Below, piece by piece: positions 17,047 through 26,275 of a DNA stretch of 64,000 bases (positions within the stretch are counted from its first letter, which is position 1; every line of letters begins with the position of its first letter). The position numbers were made by a program, and so were the translations under genes. The notes beneath the pieces were generated by a model. It was given only the letters and a program-made list of their open reading frames with translations, had not been told where the DNA came from and did no database searches. The DNA is from Bacillus gobiensis. GTDB lineage: Bacteria > Bacillota > Bacilli > Bacillales > Bacillaceae. The stretch is from assembly GCF_001278705.1 (NCBI RefSeq), contig NZ_CP012600.1:1302190-1366189 (forward strand), written 5' to 3'.

Positions 17047-17967
17047 ATGGAACATTCAAGGGAAGTCTTTAAGAACGTGATGATGATACACACGCCAAAA
17101 GAATTTAGTTTTGCGGAAAACTTAAATTACCTGCAGCGGTCTCCGAATGAATGTCTGTTCACAATTGTTGATGAAAAGATTTATCGAGCGATCAGAGTAG
17201 GTTCGGAAACCACGTTAGTGAAGATTAGCGCAGAGGAAGAATCGACCCTTGCCATTCATTTTTTGAACAATACCTCACCTGAAAATAAAGACGTTCGTTC
17301 AAAGGTAATTCAATACATTCGCGAATGGTTTGACCTGGACACAGACTTACTGCCCTTCTATAAACTCGCAGAAACGGATCCGTTTTTGAAGCGGCCTGTG
17401 TCACAGTTCTACGGATTACGGAATATGGGAATACCTGAATTGTTTGAAGCCTTGGCATGGGGAATTCTGGGTCAGCAAATAAATCTTGGCTATGCGTACA
17501 CTCTAAAACGGCGTTTAGTTGAAAAGTATGGCACATATATAGAATGGAACGGCTCCAAGTATTGGAACTTTCCAACACCTGAAGACATAGCTATATTAAA
17601 TGTGGAAGATCTATTCGAATTGAAGATGACTGTAAAAAAATGCGAATACCTCATTGGTGTAGCACAACTTCTTGTTAATGATGTCATAAGCAAAGAGAAG
17701 CTGCTGGCTTTGAAGAATATTAATGAAGCCGAGAAAACTTTGGTTAAGATACGAGGCATTGGACCATGGACGGCCAATTATGTCTTAATGCGGTGTCTTC
17801 GATTTCAAGCGGCGTTTCCAATTGACGACGTTGGCTTGCATAATTCTATTAAGCTTCTACTGGAGATGGAACAAAAGCCGACGAAGGAAGAGATCAGAAA
17901 ATATGCGGCTGCTTGGAAGAATTGGGAATCTTATGCGACATTCTATTTATGGAGATTGTTATATTAA
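17047..17967 (+). CDS. alkA: DNA-3-methyladenine glycosylase (AlkA family)
   Basis: This 306-residue HhH-GPD glycosylase has the helix LGQQINLGYAYTLK near 141-154. The helix-hairpin-helix is KIRGIGPWTANY at 234-245, and the catalytic acid is in FPIDDVGL (D260/D261). It excises N3-alkylated purines. It starts behind AAGGAGG, divergent from adaA, as in B. subtilis. Confidence 0.93.
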   Translation: MEHSREVFKNVMMIHTPKEFSFAENLNYLQRSPNECLFTIVDEKIYRAIRVGSETTLVKISAEEESTLAIHFLNNTSPENKDVRSKVIQYIREWFDLDTDLLPFYKLAETDPFLKRPVSQFYGLRNMGIPELFEALAWGILGQQINLGYAYTLKRRLVEKYGTYIEWNGSKYWNFPTPEDIAILNVEDLFELKMTVKKCEYLIGVAQLLVNDVISKEKLLALKNINEAEKTLVKIRGIGPWTANYVLMRCLRFQAAFPIDDVGLHNSIKLLLEMEQKPTKEEIRKYAAAWKNWESYATFYLWRLLY

Positions 17968-18023
17968 CAAAGGTTTAAAGCCTATTGAATTAATGACATA
18001 ACCATTTGTAGTGGATATAAAAA

Positions 18024-18072
18024 ACACAGAAACAATACTCAGGATGCATTCAAACGCACCTGAGCATTGTTT
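18024..18072 (-). terminator. Terminator of the siderophore operon
   Basis: Reading the minus strand, the stem of 18059-18072 with 18030-18043 (14 pairs, one G-T) begins eight bases after the last stop codon and is followed by TTTTTT. Confidence 0.75.
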
Positions 18073-18079
18073 GAACTGC

Positions 18080-19885
18080 TTAATTAGTTGTTTGGGCTAC
18101 TACTTTATGAAGGGCATTTGCGACAGTTCCATATTCGCTCGCATGTGGACGATCGTCTCCGTCTTCATAGCCATAATCAAACATCCGGTTTCTATTCAAA
18201 GTCAGCTTCGTGAATGACGGCCGCAACAAATCAAATAGCTCGAAACGTTCCTGCAATTGAGGGAATTTCTTTTGATACGAAAGGATTTCCTCACGAACAA
18301 TGTTCCAAAAACGATATTCAGAAAACTGTTCATTCTCTTGCAGTATGTCGCTTAAGTAGCGGAAGTGACAAATGAACAATCCTGTTAAGATGAACTGAGT
18401 CAGTCCTTCAGGCGGTTCGGTGCGCAACACTTTCTTTAATTCCACTGACAGTCCTGCCAGCTCCTGAAACGGCTGGTCACTAATATTTACATCATCAACG
18501 AAATCCTTCATGATAATCCGTTCCGGTGTGTAATTTTTTAGGACAAGCACGGTATTTTGGCCATGTGGTGAAAAGACAGTTCCATATTGATATAAATAAT
18601 GAAGCAGAGGAGGCAAAACAGAGTTCGTCAATTTCTGGACCCACTCCTCTACGCTAAGCCCGGATTTTTCTATGAGTTGGGAAACGAAAGGAATCCCTTC
18701 TTGATCCACATGGAGCAACGCAGCCAATGTGATTGCATGTTCATTATCACTTAGTTCCTTATAGATACTTTCTCTCCATACGACACCGAGCATTTCTAAA
18801 TATTGATAAGGAGCTCCCTTCAATTGATGGAATGTGCGGTGATTGACATTCATCGTCGCAACCTCGCCTAACAGCCCTAGCCGGCATGTTTCTTTTAAAT
18901 ACGAATCGTTTTCTAGGATGTTTTTCATAAATTTCGTTACGTCTGGTGCGATGACGGTTCTCTCACTAGGCAATCCTCTATAAACAAGCGTATTTAAAAT
19001 ACTCATTGGCAGCTTTACATGAAACTTTTCTTTGTTGGAAAGATTGACAAATGTGCGTATGGATTGCTGAGGGAGATATTCATCTTCTCCTTCTCCTAAC
19101 GGTATAATTTCTTTTTTTGCTATTTCCGCTGCAAACATAGAGACAATGGTTTGATTCCATTGCCATGAATGAATCGGCATGAAGTAATAATCCGTATCGT
19201 TTACACCTAAAGTGCTAAGCCTTTTTCCAAATCGTTCTCGTTTCTCTTGATCCAGCTCTTGTTCGATTACATGTTCATAAGCTAAGCCATCAACGGAATG
19301 GAATGTGCCGATATTTTGATGGACGGCGATCCAAGATAAGTTCACCTTCTTTTTTTGCTCAGGTGCATATTGGACGTAATCATCGTATCCGAAACCAATA
19401 CGTCCCTTATTATAAGTAATCCAAGGATGCCCCGTCATTTCTCCTTCCAGTTCTGCATAGCCGAGTTCAGTTAATTGTGCAGATGATTTAGCTTTTTCCT
19501 TTAAATGAGTATCCGCGACAAGTGTATGCAAATATTCTTTCACTAAGTGGCCCGCAGTTGAGCCTGTCATCTTTCCTTCTTCTTGAATGCTTAACAAGAG
19601 GCCAAGAGACAATGGGATATCAGTATCTTCAATTAAATTGACGTCAATGCTCTCAACCAATATATGAAAGCTGTCAAACAATCGCGGCTTTGCCTCAAAA
19701 CGGTACACCGTTCCTTTTTTATCTCTCCATTCATAATAGTGAGTGTCCTCTTTTTTCGATAAGAGAGTCGGGATAATAATTTCTTCGTATATAAACTCTT
19801 GAAGCATTTTCGCCAAAAGTTTTCGATCAGCTTCCTGCCAAGCTTTTTCTGTTAACATCTGTAGCGGCGTTTCAATAATCTTCAC
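18080..19885 (-). CDS. rhbF: IucA/IucC siderophore synthetase (RhbF-like)
   Basis: This 601-residue NIS synthetase has the ATP-binding TGHPWITYNKGRIGFG segment near 152-170 and the conserved HSWQWNQT, then SPHGQNTVL near 430-440 and KDFVDD. By analogy with rhizobactin 1021 RhbF it should condense the second N-acetyl-N-hydroxy-diaminopropane onto the citryl half-siderophore. A GTG start overlaps the transporter stop (GTGA). It is the last gene of the operon. The symbol follows the rhb system; the assignment of first or second condensation is by order and similarity only. Confidence 0.85.
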   Translation of the reverse strand: MKIIETPLQMLTEKAWQEADRKLLAKMLQEFIYEEIIIPTLLSKKEDTHYYEWRDKKGTVYRFEAKPRLFDSFHILVESIDVNLIEDTDIPLSLGLLLSIQEEGKMTGSTAGHLVKEYLHTLVADTHLKEKAKSSAQLTELGYAELEGEMTGHPWITYNKGRIGFGYDDYVQYAPEQKKKVNLSWIAVHQNIGTFHSVDGLAYEHVIEQELDQEKRERFGKRLSTLGVNDTDYYFMPIHSWQWNQTIVSMFAAEIAKKEIIPLGEGEDEYLPQQSIRTFVNLSNKEKFHVKLPMSILNTLVYRGLPSERTVIAPDVTKFMKNILENDSYLKETCRLGLLGEVATMNVNHRTFHQLKGAPYQYLEMLGVVWRESIYKELSDNEHAITLAALLHVDQEGIPFVSQLIEKSGLSVEEWVQKLTNSVLPPLLHYLYQYGTVFSPHGQNTVLVLKNYTPERIIMKDFVDDVNISDQPFQELAGLSVELKKVLRTEPPEGLTQFILTGLFICHFRYLSDILQENEQFSEYRFWNIVREEILSYQKKFPQLQERFELFDLLRPSFTKLTLNRNRMFDYGYEDGDDRPHASEYGTVANALHKVVAQTTN

Positions 19886-21090
19886 AATCGTCCACTCCTT
19901 TTATTTATTGAATATGATGGTTTGAAATCATTGATAAAAAGCAAGCTCATACATACAGCTGCTCCGATTAACAAGCAGCCGCTTAGTAAAAATGGCCCTT
20001 CCATTCCATTATGCTGTATGCTTATAAACGCAGTCATTGGGGCAAACAGCAAGGCTGTGCTTTGCACCGAAGCAACGAGACTATATAAAAACGGCGACTT
20101 CTTGCCAATCCCCAACTGGAAAAAAATGATATCGATTGCTGCAAAACTAACAAAAAAACAGATCCCATACAATACACGAATGAACACAAATAACCATATG
20201 TGACCTGCTAACACTTGGAAAAAGAGCAACACACCTGTTACACCTGTTACACTGATCAAAATGACTTTCCCATGGGATTGAAGATAGCGCTTCGGAAAGA
20301 TAAATTGCATCACGATCGCTACAAGACTTGGCATCACATACAATATTCCAGCCTCTTGCTGTGAGATGGTGTAGCTACTGTCAAAAAAAGTCGTAAAATA
20401 AGGTCGTATCGCGTGATGGCCGATATAAAAGAGAAACACTATAAGTAAATAAACAAGAAATCCCCACTGCCATTTCGTTCCTATTAATGCCCGCTCTTTA
20501 TTTCTTACGTCCCTCTCCTTTGTAATTGCTTTATTGTTTAATGTAATAAAACAGCTGACTGCTGCGAGAATGATATCAATCAAAGCAAAGATGTAATAGC
20601 TATGTAAAGGCAATGGCTCGTTGATAACGAAACTTCCTGCGATACCTGACACAATCACACTGCCATGTAAAACAAATAAATAAGTTGTCGTTGCCTTTAC
20701 TTTTTCACCTTCATTCTTACTTGAAGCTACCATTGCCGGGTATAACAAATATATCGCACTTTGAAAAAAGAGCAGCACAACCGAGGTTGCTAAAAACTGG
20801 GGAAAGGTATGAACCATAGGAATGATGGCTTTGCACCCTGCCATTCCTACCAGCGAAGCAGTAACAAGCTTCCCCAAACTCCATCTTCTAGCAATTACCG
20901 CCCACATTGGCGTCATAATAATGACTATAAGTCGACAGCAAACAATGAACACACTTGTTACTTGCACCCCATCCGTTCCCATATGGAAGTATTCAGAAAA
21001 TAATTGAGGATAATAGGGCGATAACAGCATTTCAGAAGTCAAAGTAAATAGCAAACAACTATATACAAACCCTTTTTCGCCCTTCGTCAT
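19882..21090 (-). CDS. MFS transporter, probable siderophore exporter
   Basis: The product has 402 residues and about twelve membrane segments, with MWAVIARRWSLGKLV as the MFS loop 2-3 motif. It sits between the monooxygenase and the second synthetase, overlapping the latter by four bases, so it is co-transcribed with siderophore synthesis. No receptor or ABC uptake gene is present, so export of the finished siderophore is the likely job. The rhb system also includes an MFS-type protein, RhtX, but there it acts in uptake, so direction is not certain. Confidence 0.8.
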   Translation of the reverse strand: MTKGEKGFVYSCLLFTLTSEMLLSPYYPQLFSEYFHMGTDGVQVTSVFIVCCRLIVIIMTPMWAVIARRWSLGKLVTASLVGMAGCKAIIPMVHTFPQFLATSVVLLFFQSAIYLLYPAMVASSKNEGEKVKATTTYLFVLHGSVIVSGIAGSFVINEPLPLHSYYIFALIDIILAAVSCFITLNNKAITKERDVRNKERALIGTKWQWGFLVYLLIVFLFYIGHHAIRPYFTTFFDSSYTISQQEAGILYVMPSLVAIVMQFIFPKRYLQSHGKVILISVTGVTGVLLFFQVLAGHIWLFVFIRVLYGICFFVSFAAIDIIFFQLGIGKKSPFLYSLVASVQSTALLFAPMTAFISIQHNGMEGPFLLSGCLLIGAAVCMSLLFINDFKPSYSINKRSGRL

Positions 21091-21099
21091 TTCCTTATC

Positions 21100-22392
21100 C
21101 TACAATCCAAACTGTTGGAATACATTATGCTCATATGTTTGATAAACTTCTTTTCCAGCGATTTGGTTAATTATTGTCACGTTTCGAAACGCGCCTAGTC
21201 CTAAATCAGGAGCGCCAACGCCGTGCGTATGCAGCTCGCCATTTTGGACAAATAAATGATTATGACCTTTTTCCTTTAGCTTCACTTTATAATCTTCTTG
21301 AATGACAAGCTGACCGCTTTCATCCCACTCCAGCTTTTCCTTTATGCCTTCTAAACAATTGGGGACGTAAGGATGATAACCCGTTGCAAGAATGACAGCA
21401 TCACTTTCTATATGCTTACCCGCTTCTTGTTCGTGCTGATACAGCGATAATTTATACCCGCCATTGTCTTCTTCTATGGAAACCAACTCGGTCAATGCCT
21501 GCAATTGAACATCCAGTCGCTTGTTTCCCGCAGTCCGTTCGTACAATAAATCATAAATAGCAGCAATCGTATCAAAACTAATCCCTTTATACAGCAATGC
21601 TTGATTGTTCAAGACCTTTTTTTTCTTTTCTTTGGGCAGTTTATAAAAGTAACGGGTATAATCCGGTGAAAAATGCTCCAGTCCAAGCTTGGAATACTCC
21701 ATCGGATAAAACCCTTTGGATCTCGTGAACCAAGATAGTTGATAACCTTGATCAGGCTGTTTCGTTAAAAGGTCATAAAAAACTTCAGCTGCACTCTGTC
21801 CAGAGCCGATAACCGTAACCGAACTTGCTTTCGAAACATTTTCTCTCTTGTCCATGTACTGTGAAGAGTGAAATACCTGGTCGCCAAGTGCGGAATGAAA
21901 CCTCTCCGGGACGTACGGTTTCGTCCCCACTCCAATCACTACATGTTTGGCATCATACGTTTTTTGTTCATTTTCTCTAGCGGAGAAAACGGTCACGCGA
22001 AAATGCCCGCCCTTTGTTTGTTCGATGTTCTTTACTTCGCATTCAAACTGAAGCTGCGGAAGTTGCTCTGATACCCATTGACAATAATGATTGTATTCTG
22101 TTCGCGGGATATGAAATTTCTCAAAAAAGTAAAATTGGTAAAGCCGTTTTTGCGTATGTAAATAGTTTAAGAAGCTAAAGCGGCTTGTCGGATCTACCAT
22201 TGTTACTACATCTGCCATAAAAGGCACTTGTAAAGTCGTTCCTTCTAGGAGCATTCCCGGGTGCCATTCAAAACGTGTTTTTTTATCAAAGAACAAAGAA
22301 CGGCATTCCGTTTTTTCTAGCAATGCTGCTAATCCGAGATTAAAAGGTCCGATTCCAACGCCAATGACGTCTAAAATTTTTTCATTTTCCAA
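21100..22392 (-). CDS. rhbE: Flavin N-monooxygenase of diaminopropane (RhbE-like)
   Basis: This is an FAD/NADPH N-hydroxylase of the IucD/SidA family, about 430 residues. The FAD motif GVGIGPFNLG is near the N-terminus, FEWHPGMLL and FMADVV follow, the NADPH motif is GSGQSAAEVF, and the C-terminal ATGYHPYVP closes the FAD site. It hydroxylates the primary amine before or after acetylation. The TTG at 22392 fits the GAAGGTGG site; a GTG at 22401 is the alternative. The gene overlaps the acetyltransferase frame. Confidence 0.9.
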   Translation of the reverse strand: MENEKILDVIGVGIGPFNLGLAALLEKTECRSLFFDKKTRFEWHPGMLLEGTTLQVPFMADVVTMVDPTSRFSFLNYLHTQKRLYQFYFFEKFHIPRTEYNHYCQWVSEQLPQLQFECEVKNIEQTKGGHFRVTVFSARENEQKTYDAKHVVIGVGTKPYVPERFHSALGDQVFHSSQYMDKRENVSKASSVTVIGSGQSAAEVFYDLLTKQPDQGYQLSWFTRSKGFYPMEYSKLGLEHFSPDYTRYFYKLPKEKKKKVLNNQALLYKGISFDTIAAIYDLLYERTAGNKRLDVQLQALTELVSIEEDNGGYKLSLYQHEQEAGKHIESDAVILATGYHPYVPNCLEGIKEKLEWDESGQLVIQEDYKVKLKEKGHNHLFVQNGELHTHGVGAPDLGLGAFRNVTIINQIAGKEVYQTYEHNVFQQFGL

Positions 22393-22976
22393 TCTGTCCA
22401 CCTTCTTTCAAACACATTCCGTTCACATTCCATCAGTAAAGCCGATTTGTCAGACAACTCGACCTCCATTACTGGTTGAAACCCGCATTTTTTAAACACG
22501 TATATCATTTTTTCGTTTCGAATATCTGGCTCCGCTATAATTTTGTTTGTTTCGGGCACTTGAAATTTTTTCTGCAAAATCGTCATTAATAACGGATATG
22601 TGAAGCCTTTTCCTAAAAAATCTGTCGGCCCGATCAGCAAGTGAATTCCTTGGTCGTACTCATCAAAAGCGTAATAGTTCCCGATTATATCGCCCTTCAC
22701 CCAATATGACTCCCAATAACTCATCGGAACTCCGTCTAGTTCACCAACCAAAAGTGTTTGATGATCATCCTGTAAGAACTTCTGTAAATGTACTTTATAC
22801 TTTTCTAATGAAATATTTAATTTCCAATAAGGGATAACATGCTTCTCATGCATCCAGGAGTGAAGCTGTTCTAAATCCTTTTCCATCGTTACTCGGCGAA
22901 ACAAAATTGATTTTTGAATAACTGGATCATACCGCTCAAATGGATACTTCTGTTGAACGAAAAGGTTAGACTTCAT
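22371..22976 (-). CDS. rhbD: GNAT acetyltransferase (RhbD-like)
   Basis: This is a 201-residue acetyltransferase of the IucB/RhbD type. The family marks are HEKHVIPYWKLN, SYWESYWVKGDIIGNYY, DQGIHLLIGPTDFLGKGFTYPLL and the late IAEPDIRNEKMIYVFKKCGF. It should transfer acetyl to the hydroxylamine of 1,3-diaminopropane. The ATG at 22976 overlaps the end of the upstream synthetase by 11 bases, which suggests translational coupling; longer in-frame starts lie inside that gene. Confidence 0.88.
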   Translation of the reverse strand: MKSNLFVQQKYPFERYDPVIQKSILFRRVTMEKDLEQLHSWMHEKHVIPYWKLNISLEKYKVHLQKFLQDDHQTLLVGELDGVPMSYWESYWVKGDIIGNYYAFDEYDQGIHLLIGPTDFLGKGFTYPLLMTILQKKFQVPETNKIIAEPDIRNEKMIYVFKKCGFQPVMEVELSDKSALLMECERNVFERRWTDWKMKKF

Positions 22977-24768
22977 AGGGTTCACCTGCTGGTATTGCAA
23001 GCGGATTCGGAACATCCACATATACAGATTGAGTCTCAAGAGAACCCGCAAGCTCATCCATATCATGAACTCTCGTTAACAAATTTGCCTTGCATGGGAG
23101 CTTTTCTTCGTTCAATAATGAATTCAATAAGTTCGTATGATCACCTAAACGATTTTTTAAATCTGTCAGCTCCGCTCTCAACATAGCCAGTAACTGATGT
23201 TCTTCGATAAGCCCATTGACTCCAAATGCATTGATCACACCGAACAAATGATTGAAAAATACATAGTATCGAAAGCGCTCCTCTGCAACCTGATCAGTAC
23301 ATATCGTGTCGCTTTTTTCATTTAATGTTGAAACGAGACGCATTAAAGTGGTTGCTTTTGACTCCATGAAATAATAACCTTGATTATCACGATAATAGAA
23401 AACAGACGGATAGCCGTATTCATCCAGCTTAATGACGGAATTTTGCTGGTGTGCTTCCAATGCGATTCCATACGATGCATATAACCAGTAGAGAGGGCGC
23501 AAGCTTACCTGCAAATAACGGGCAAACCACTGCTTGCTCGCTTCCTCAGTGGAAACCTCTTCCCGGCGGGCAATATCAGCAATGATGTTTGTTAAATGTG
23601 AGCTGCTCCCTGTAATATGGTCCTGGCATAATGCAGCAAGCAGAGTAGTCCTTGATTCGTTTCCGTCTTGAAACGGATTATCACGAATGACTACCTCAAA
23701 TCCTGTCTCCTGCGTTTCAGATTTCAACGTAATATAAGCAGGATCTTCAATGATACGGAATGACGGATGATTTTCTTTTAGCTTTTCGTGAAGCTCTTCA
23801 TGAAGCAGGCGGCTCACTTCCACTCCCCGGCTCAGCTCTTTTCGTTTATTGATTCGCAGTGAATTGGTGATTTTTACAGGGATCGAGAATTTATACATAA
23901 AACTCGCTTCTGGATGATACACAGTCCGGACAGAAGAGGTTGGATAAAACTTTCTCCCTTTCGGCCCAAGATACTCAAGCTTTCCTGATTGAATCAAGCG
24001 GCACACGTCTTCTGTTTCCAGAAGCTTCCTCGCTTGAAGCGGGTGAATTGGGATGAGTGAAAAATGATCTTCCCGACAATACTCTTCTTTAAACGTTTCT
24101 GATACGAACGGGTCTCTTTTTAATTCTTCCTTAATTAGCGCTGAAGCGTTTTGAGATAGGATAGAATCTTCCTCGACGATGTCGTCTGCAGCCCGAAAAT
24201 AATGAAGCTGGAATGCCCCTTTTCGTTCAGGTGCAAAAATATGTTCTTCTGCTTCGTCAATACCTTGACGGCTTTTTGGTGTTGGATGCACTTGATGGCC
24301 GATGATCAACGACTGCTCAGATTGAAGAAATGTTTTTTCTGTTTGATAACATCCGTCCAAATCATTGATTCGTTCTGAAATAATTCCTTTCATATTTTGA
24401 TAGCTTAAGATCGTCCGAAGCACAAACTCATCCATTTGAATGGGCTTTTCGGAAGAGAGAGTTAATTCTTTTTGAATGAAATCTAGTAATGTTTTGTAAT
24501 CTAGCTGTTTCGCTTCATCGTTCTTTATTTGATAGTACATATCAGGAGCTAAGAGGTGACGCCCTGTTATAGACTTATATCGAACCGGAACGAATAATGT
24601 AACTGACTGTCTGTTAAACATAATGACTAATACATGCCTGATGCTCTCATCTTCTATCGAAACCGGGACTTCATCAGGAAGCTTCCACTCCCCTTCCCCT
24701 GTTTCAATCACATAACAATTGAGCAGATTTTGCATAGTAAGATGATTAGTAATGAACGGAATATTCAT
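22966..24768 (-). CDS. rhbC: IucA/IucC siderophore synthetase (RhbC-like)
   Basis: The product has 600 residues and is a second NIS synthetase, distantly related to the one at 18080. Visible family segments are GHQVHPTPKSRQGI, IPIHPLQARKLL, the SSVRTVYHPEASFMYKFSIPV stretch (positions about 23891-23953), EAHQQNSVIKL and a long C-terminal helical region. It is expected to attach the first activated amine to citrate. The ATG at 24768 lies seven bases after GGAGAG and overlaps the decarboxylase end by 23 bases. Confidence 0.85.
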   Translation of the reverse strand: MNIPFITNHLTMQNLLNCYVIETGEGEWKLPDEVPVSIEDESIRHVLVIMFNRQSVTLFVPVRYKSITGRHLLAPDMYYQIKNDEAKQLDYKTLLDFIQKELTLSSEKPIQMDEFVLRTILSYQNMKGIISERINDLDGCYQTEKTFLQSEQSLIIGHQVHPTPKSRQGIDEAEEHIFAPERKGAFQLHYFRAADDIVEEDSILSQNASALIKEELKRDPFVSETFKEEYCREDHFSLIPIHPLQARKLLETEDVCRLIQSGKLEYLGPKGRKFYPTSSVRTVYHPEASFMYKFSIPVKITNSLRINKRKELSRGVEVSRLLHEELHEKLKENHPSFRIIEDPAYITLKSETQETGFEVVIRDNPFQDGNESRTTLLAALCQDHITGSSSHLTNIIADIARREEVSTEEASKQWFARYLQVSLRPLYWLYASYGIALEAHQQNSVIKLDEYGYPSVFYYRDNQGYYFMESKATTLMRLVSTLNEKSDTICTDQVAEERFRYYVFFNHLFGVINAFGVNGLIEEHQLLAMLRAELTDLKNRLGDHTNLLNSLLNEEKLPCKANLLTRVHDMDELAGSLETQSVYVDVPNPLAIPAGEPYEV

Positions 24769-26263
24769 ACCGGGTCTCTCCTTGTTCGTTCTCAATTTTT
24801 TCTCCAGCTAATTTTATTTGCTTTATATGATTTTTCATAAGACTGATCGTATTGAGAGGATTGAGCATTGTAAATTTCAAATACACGCTTCCCAATTGCT
24901 TTGTTTTAGCTATGATCAGCTCACCGCTTTGATAGAAAGCCCGCTGAAGCTCGAGATTGATTTCATCAACACTCACATCCCTGTTAGTCGAAGGAACGTA
25001 GCGGAATAAAACAGTATTGAGCTCCGGGTCATTCAGCAACTCAAACGAAGAATCTTCCTTTAACAGACATGCAGTTTCCTTTGCCAGGTTAATCGTATAA
25101 TCGACCATTTCCCCAAATAAATCGGTTCCTACCAATTTCAACGTCATTAATAGCTTTAAAGCATCAAATCGTTTGGTTGTTTGGACGCTTTTTTCCACGA
25201 GATTGATAATACCGCCTTCCCGATCTTCTTCGGGATTCAAATAGTCTGCATGATATGAAATTTGCTGAAAGTCATTTCTTTGTTTGACAAAAAAAGCACC
25301 ACAGCTAATGGATTGATAGTAAAGCTTATGGAAATCTATTGTTATCGAATCTGCTAAGCTTAGGTCACTGATCTTATGACGATATTGATGAGAAAATAAC
25401 AAAGCTCCTCCGAAGGCGGCATCGACGTGAAGCCATAGCTGCTCTTCATTCGCTATCTTTGCGATCTCACTCAGGCAATCTATGCTTCCGAAGTCCGTCG
25501 TTCCTGCGGTTGCCACTACCATGAAAGGCAAGAGTCCTTCTTGCCGCAATTTTTCAATTTTTTCCTTTACATCGCCTGTACATAATTGATGCTTATCATT
25601 CGTTGCTACTCTTACGACTGCATTCATTCCCAATCCAAGCTGAGCTGCAGATTGCTGCACTGTAAAATGGGCATGCTCAGAGCAAAGAATTCGCAATTTA
25701 CTTGCTTCAAACGGCAGTCCTTCTTGGTGAACATTGATTGAAAAATACGCTTGGCAAGCTTTATTTCGCGCAAGCAGCACACCCATATAATTTGATTGTG
25801 TCCCTCCGCTTGTGAAAACACCGTCCGCTTCAGGTGAATAACCGATGCAGGACGTAAAGAATTTGACCAGTTCGGCTTCAACGTATGTAGCAGCCGGGCT
25901 TTGATCCCACGAATCCATTGATTGATTGAGTGCATTAATGATCACTTCCGCTGCAATTGACGGAAGTAAAGGCGGGCAATGGAGATGAGCCATGGCAGAA
26001 GGGTGAGAAATCCATAATGAATTTCTCACAACAGCATTTTTAACCTCTTCCAATACAGCGTCCATCTTCTGTGCGGCAGCCGGGATGTTCATTACCTTTT
26101 TCACCTCTAGCTCAATCTCTTTACGAGAGGCTCCCGAAAAAGGGAGATTGGCTTCCCTTGTTTGATCAGCAACCAATTGAACAACTGAATCCATGAGTGC
26201 ATCGTACGTATTCTTGCTTTCACCATCTGGGTGTAGAAACCATTTAGTAAAGTTTGATTTCAT
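24746..26263 (-). CDS. rhbB: L-2,4-diaminobutyrate decarboxylase
   Basis: This 505-residue group II PLP decarboxylase has HVDAAFGG with Asp at about 281 and the Schiff-base Lys at about 313 in DFHKLYYQSISCG. It should convert L-2,4-diaminobutyrate to 1,3-diaminopropane, the amine of schizokinen-type siderophores. The ATG at 26263 follows AAGGTGA; a GTG at 26272 is less well placed. It starts 12 bases after the aminotransferase stop. Confidence 0.9.
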   Translation of the reverse strand: MKSNFTKWFLHPDGESKNTYDALMDSVVQLVADQTREANLPFSGASRKEIELEVKKVMNIPAAAQKMDAVLEEVKNAVVRNSLWISHPSAMAHLHCPPLLPSIAAEVIINALNQSMDSWDQSPAATYVEAELVKFFTSCIGYSPEADGVFTSGGTQSNYMGVLLARNKACQAYFSINVHQEGLPFEASKLRILCSEHAHFTVQQSAAQLGLGMNAVVRVATNDKHQLCTGDVKEKIEKLRQEGLLPFMVVATAGTTDFGSIDCLSEIAKIANEEQLWLHVDAAFGGALLFSHQYRHKISDLSLADSITIDFHKLYYQSISCGAFFVKQRNDFQQISYHADYLNPEEDREGGIINLVEKSVQTTKRFDALKLLMTLKLVGTDLFGEMVDYTINLAKETACLLKEDSSFELLNDPELNTVLFRYVPSTNRDVSVDEINLELQRAFYQSGELIIAKTKQLGSVYLKFTMLNPLNTISLMKNHIKQIKLAGEKIENEQGETRYEYSVHY

Positions 26264-26275
26264 GAATGTCACCTT

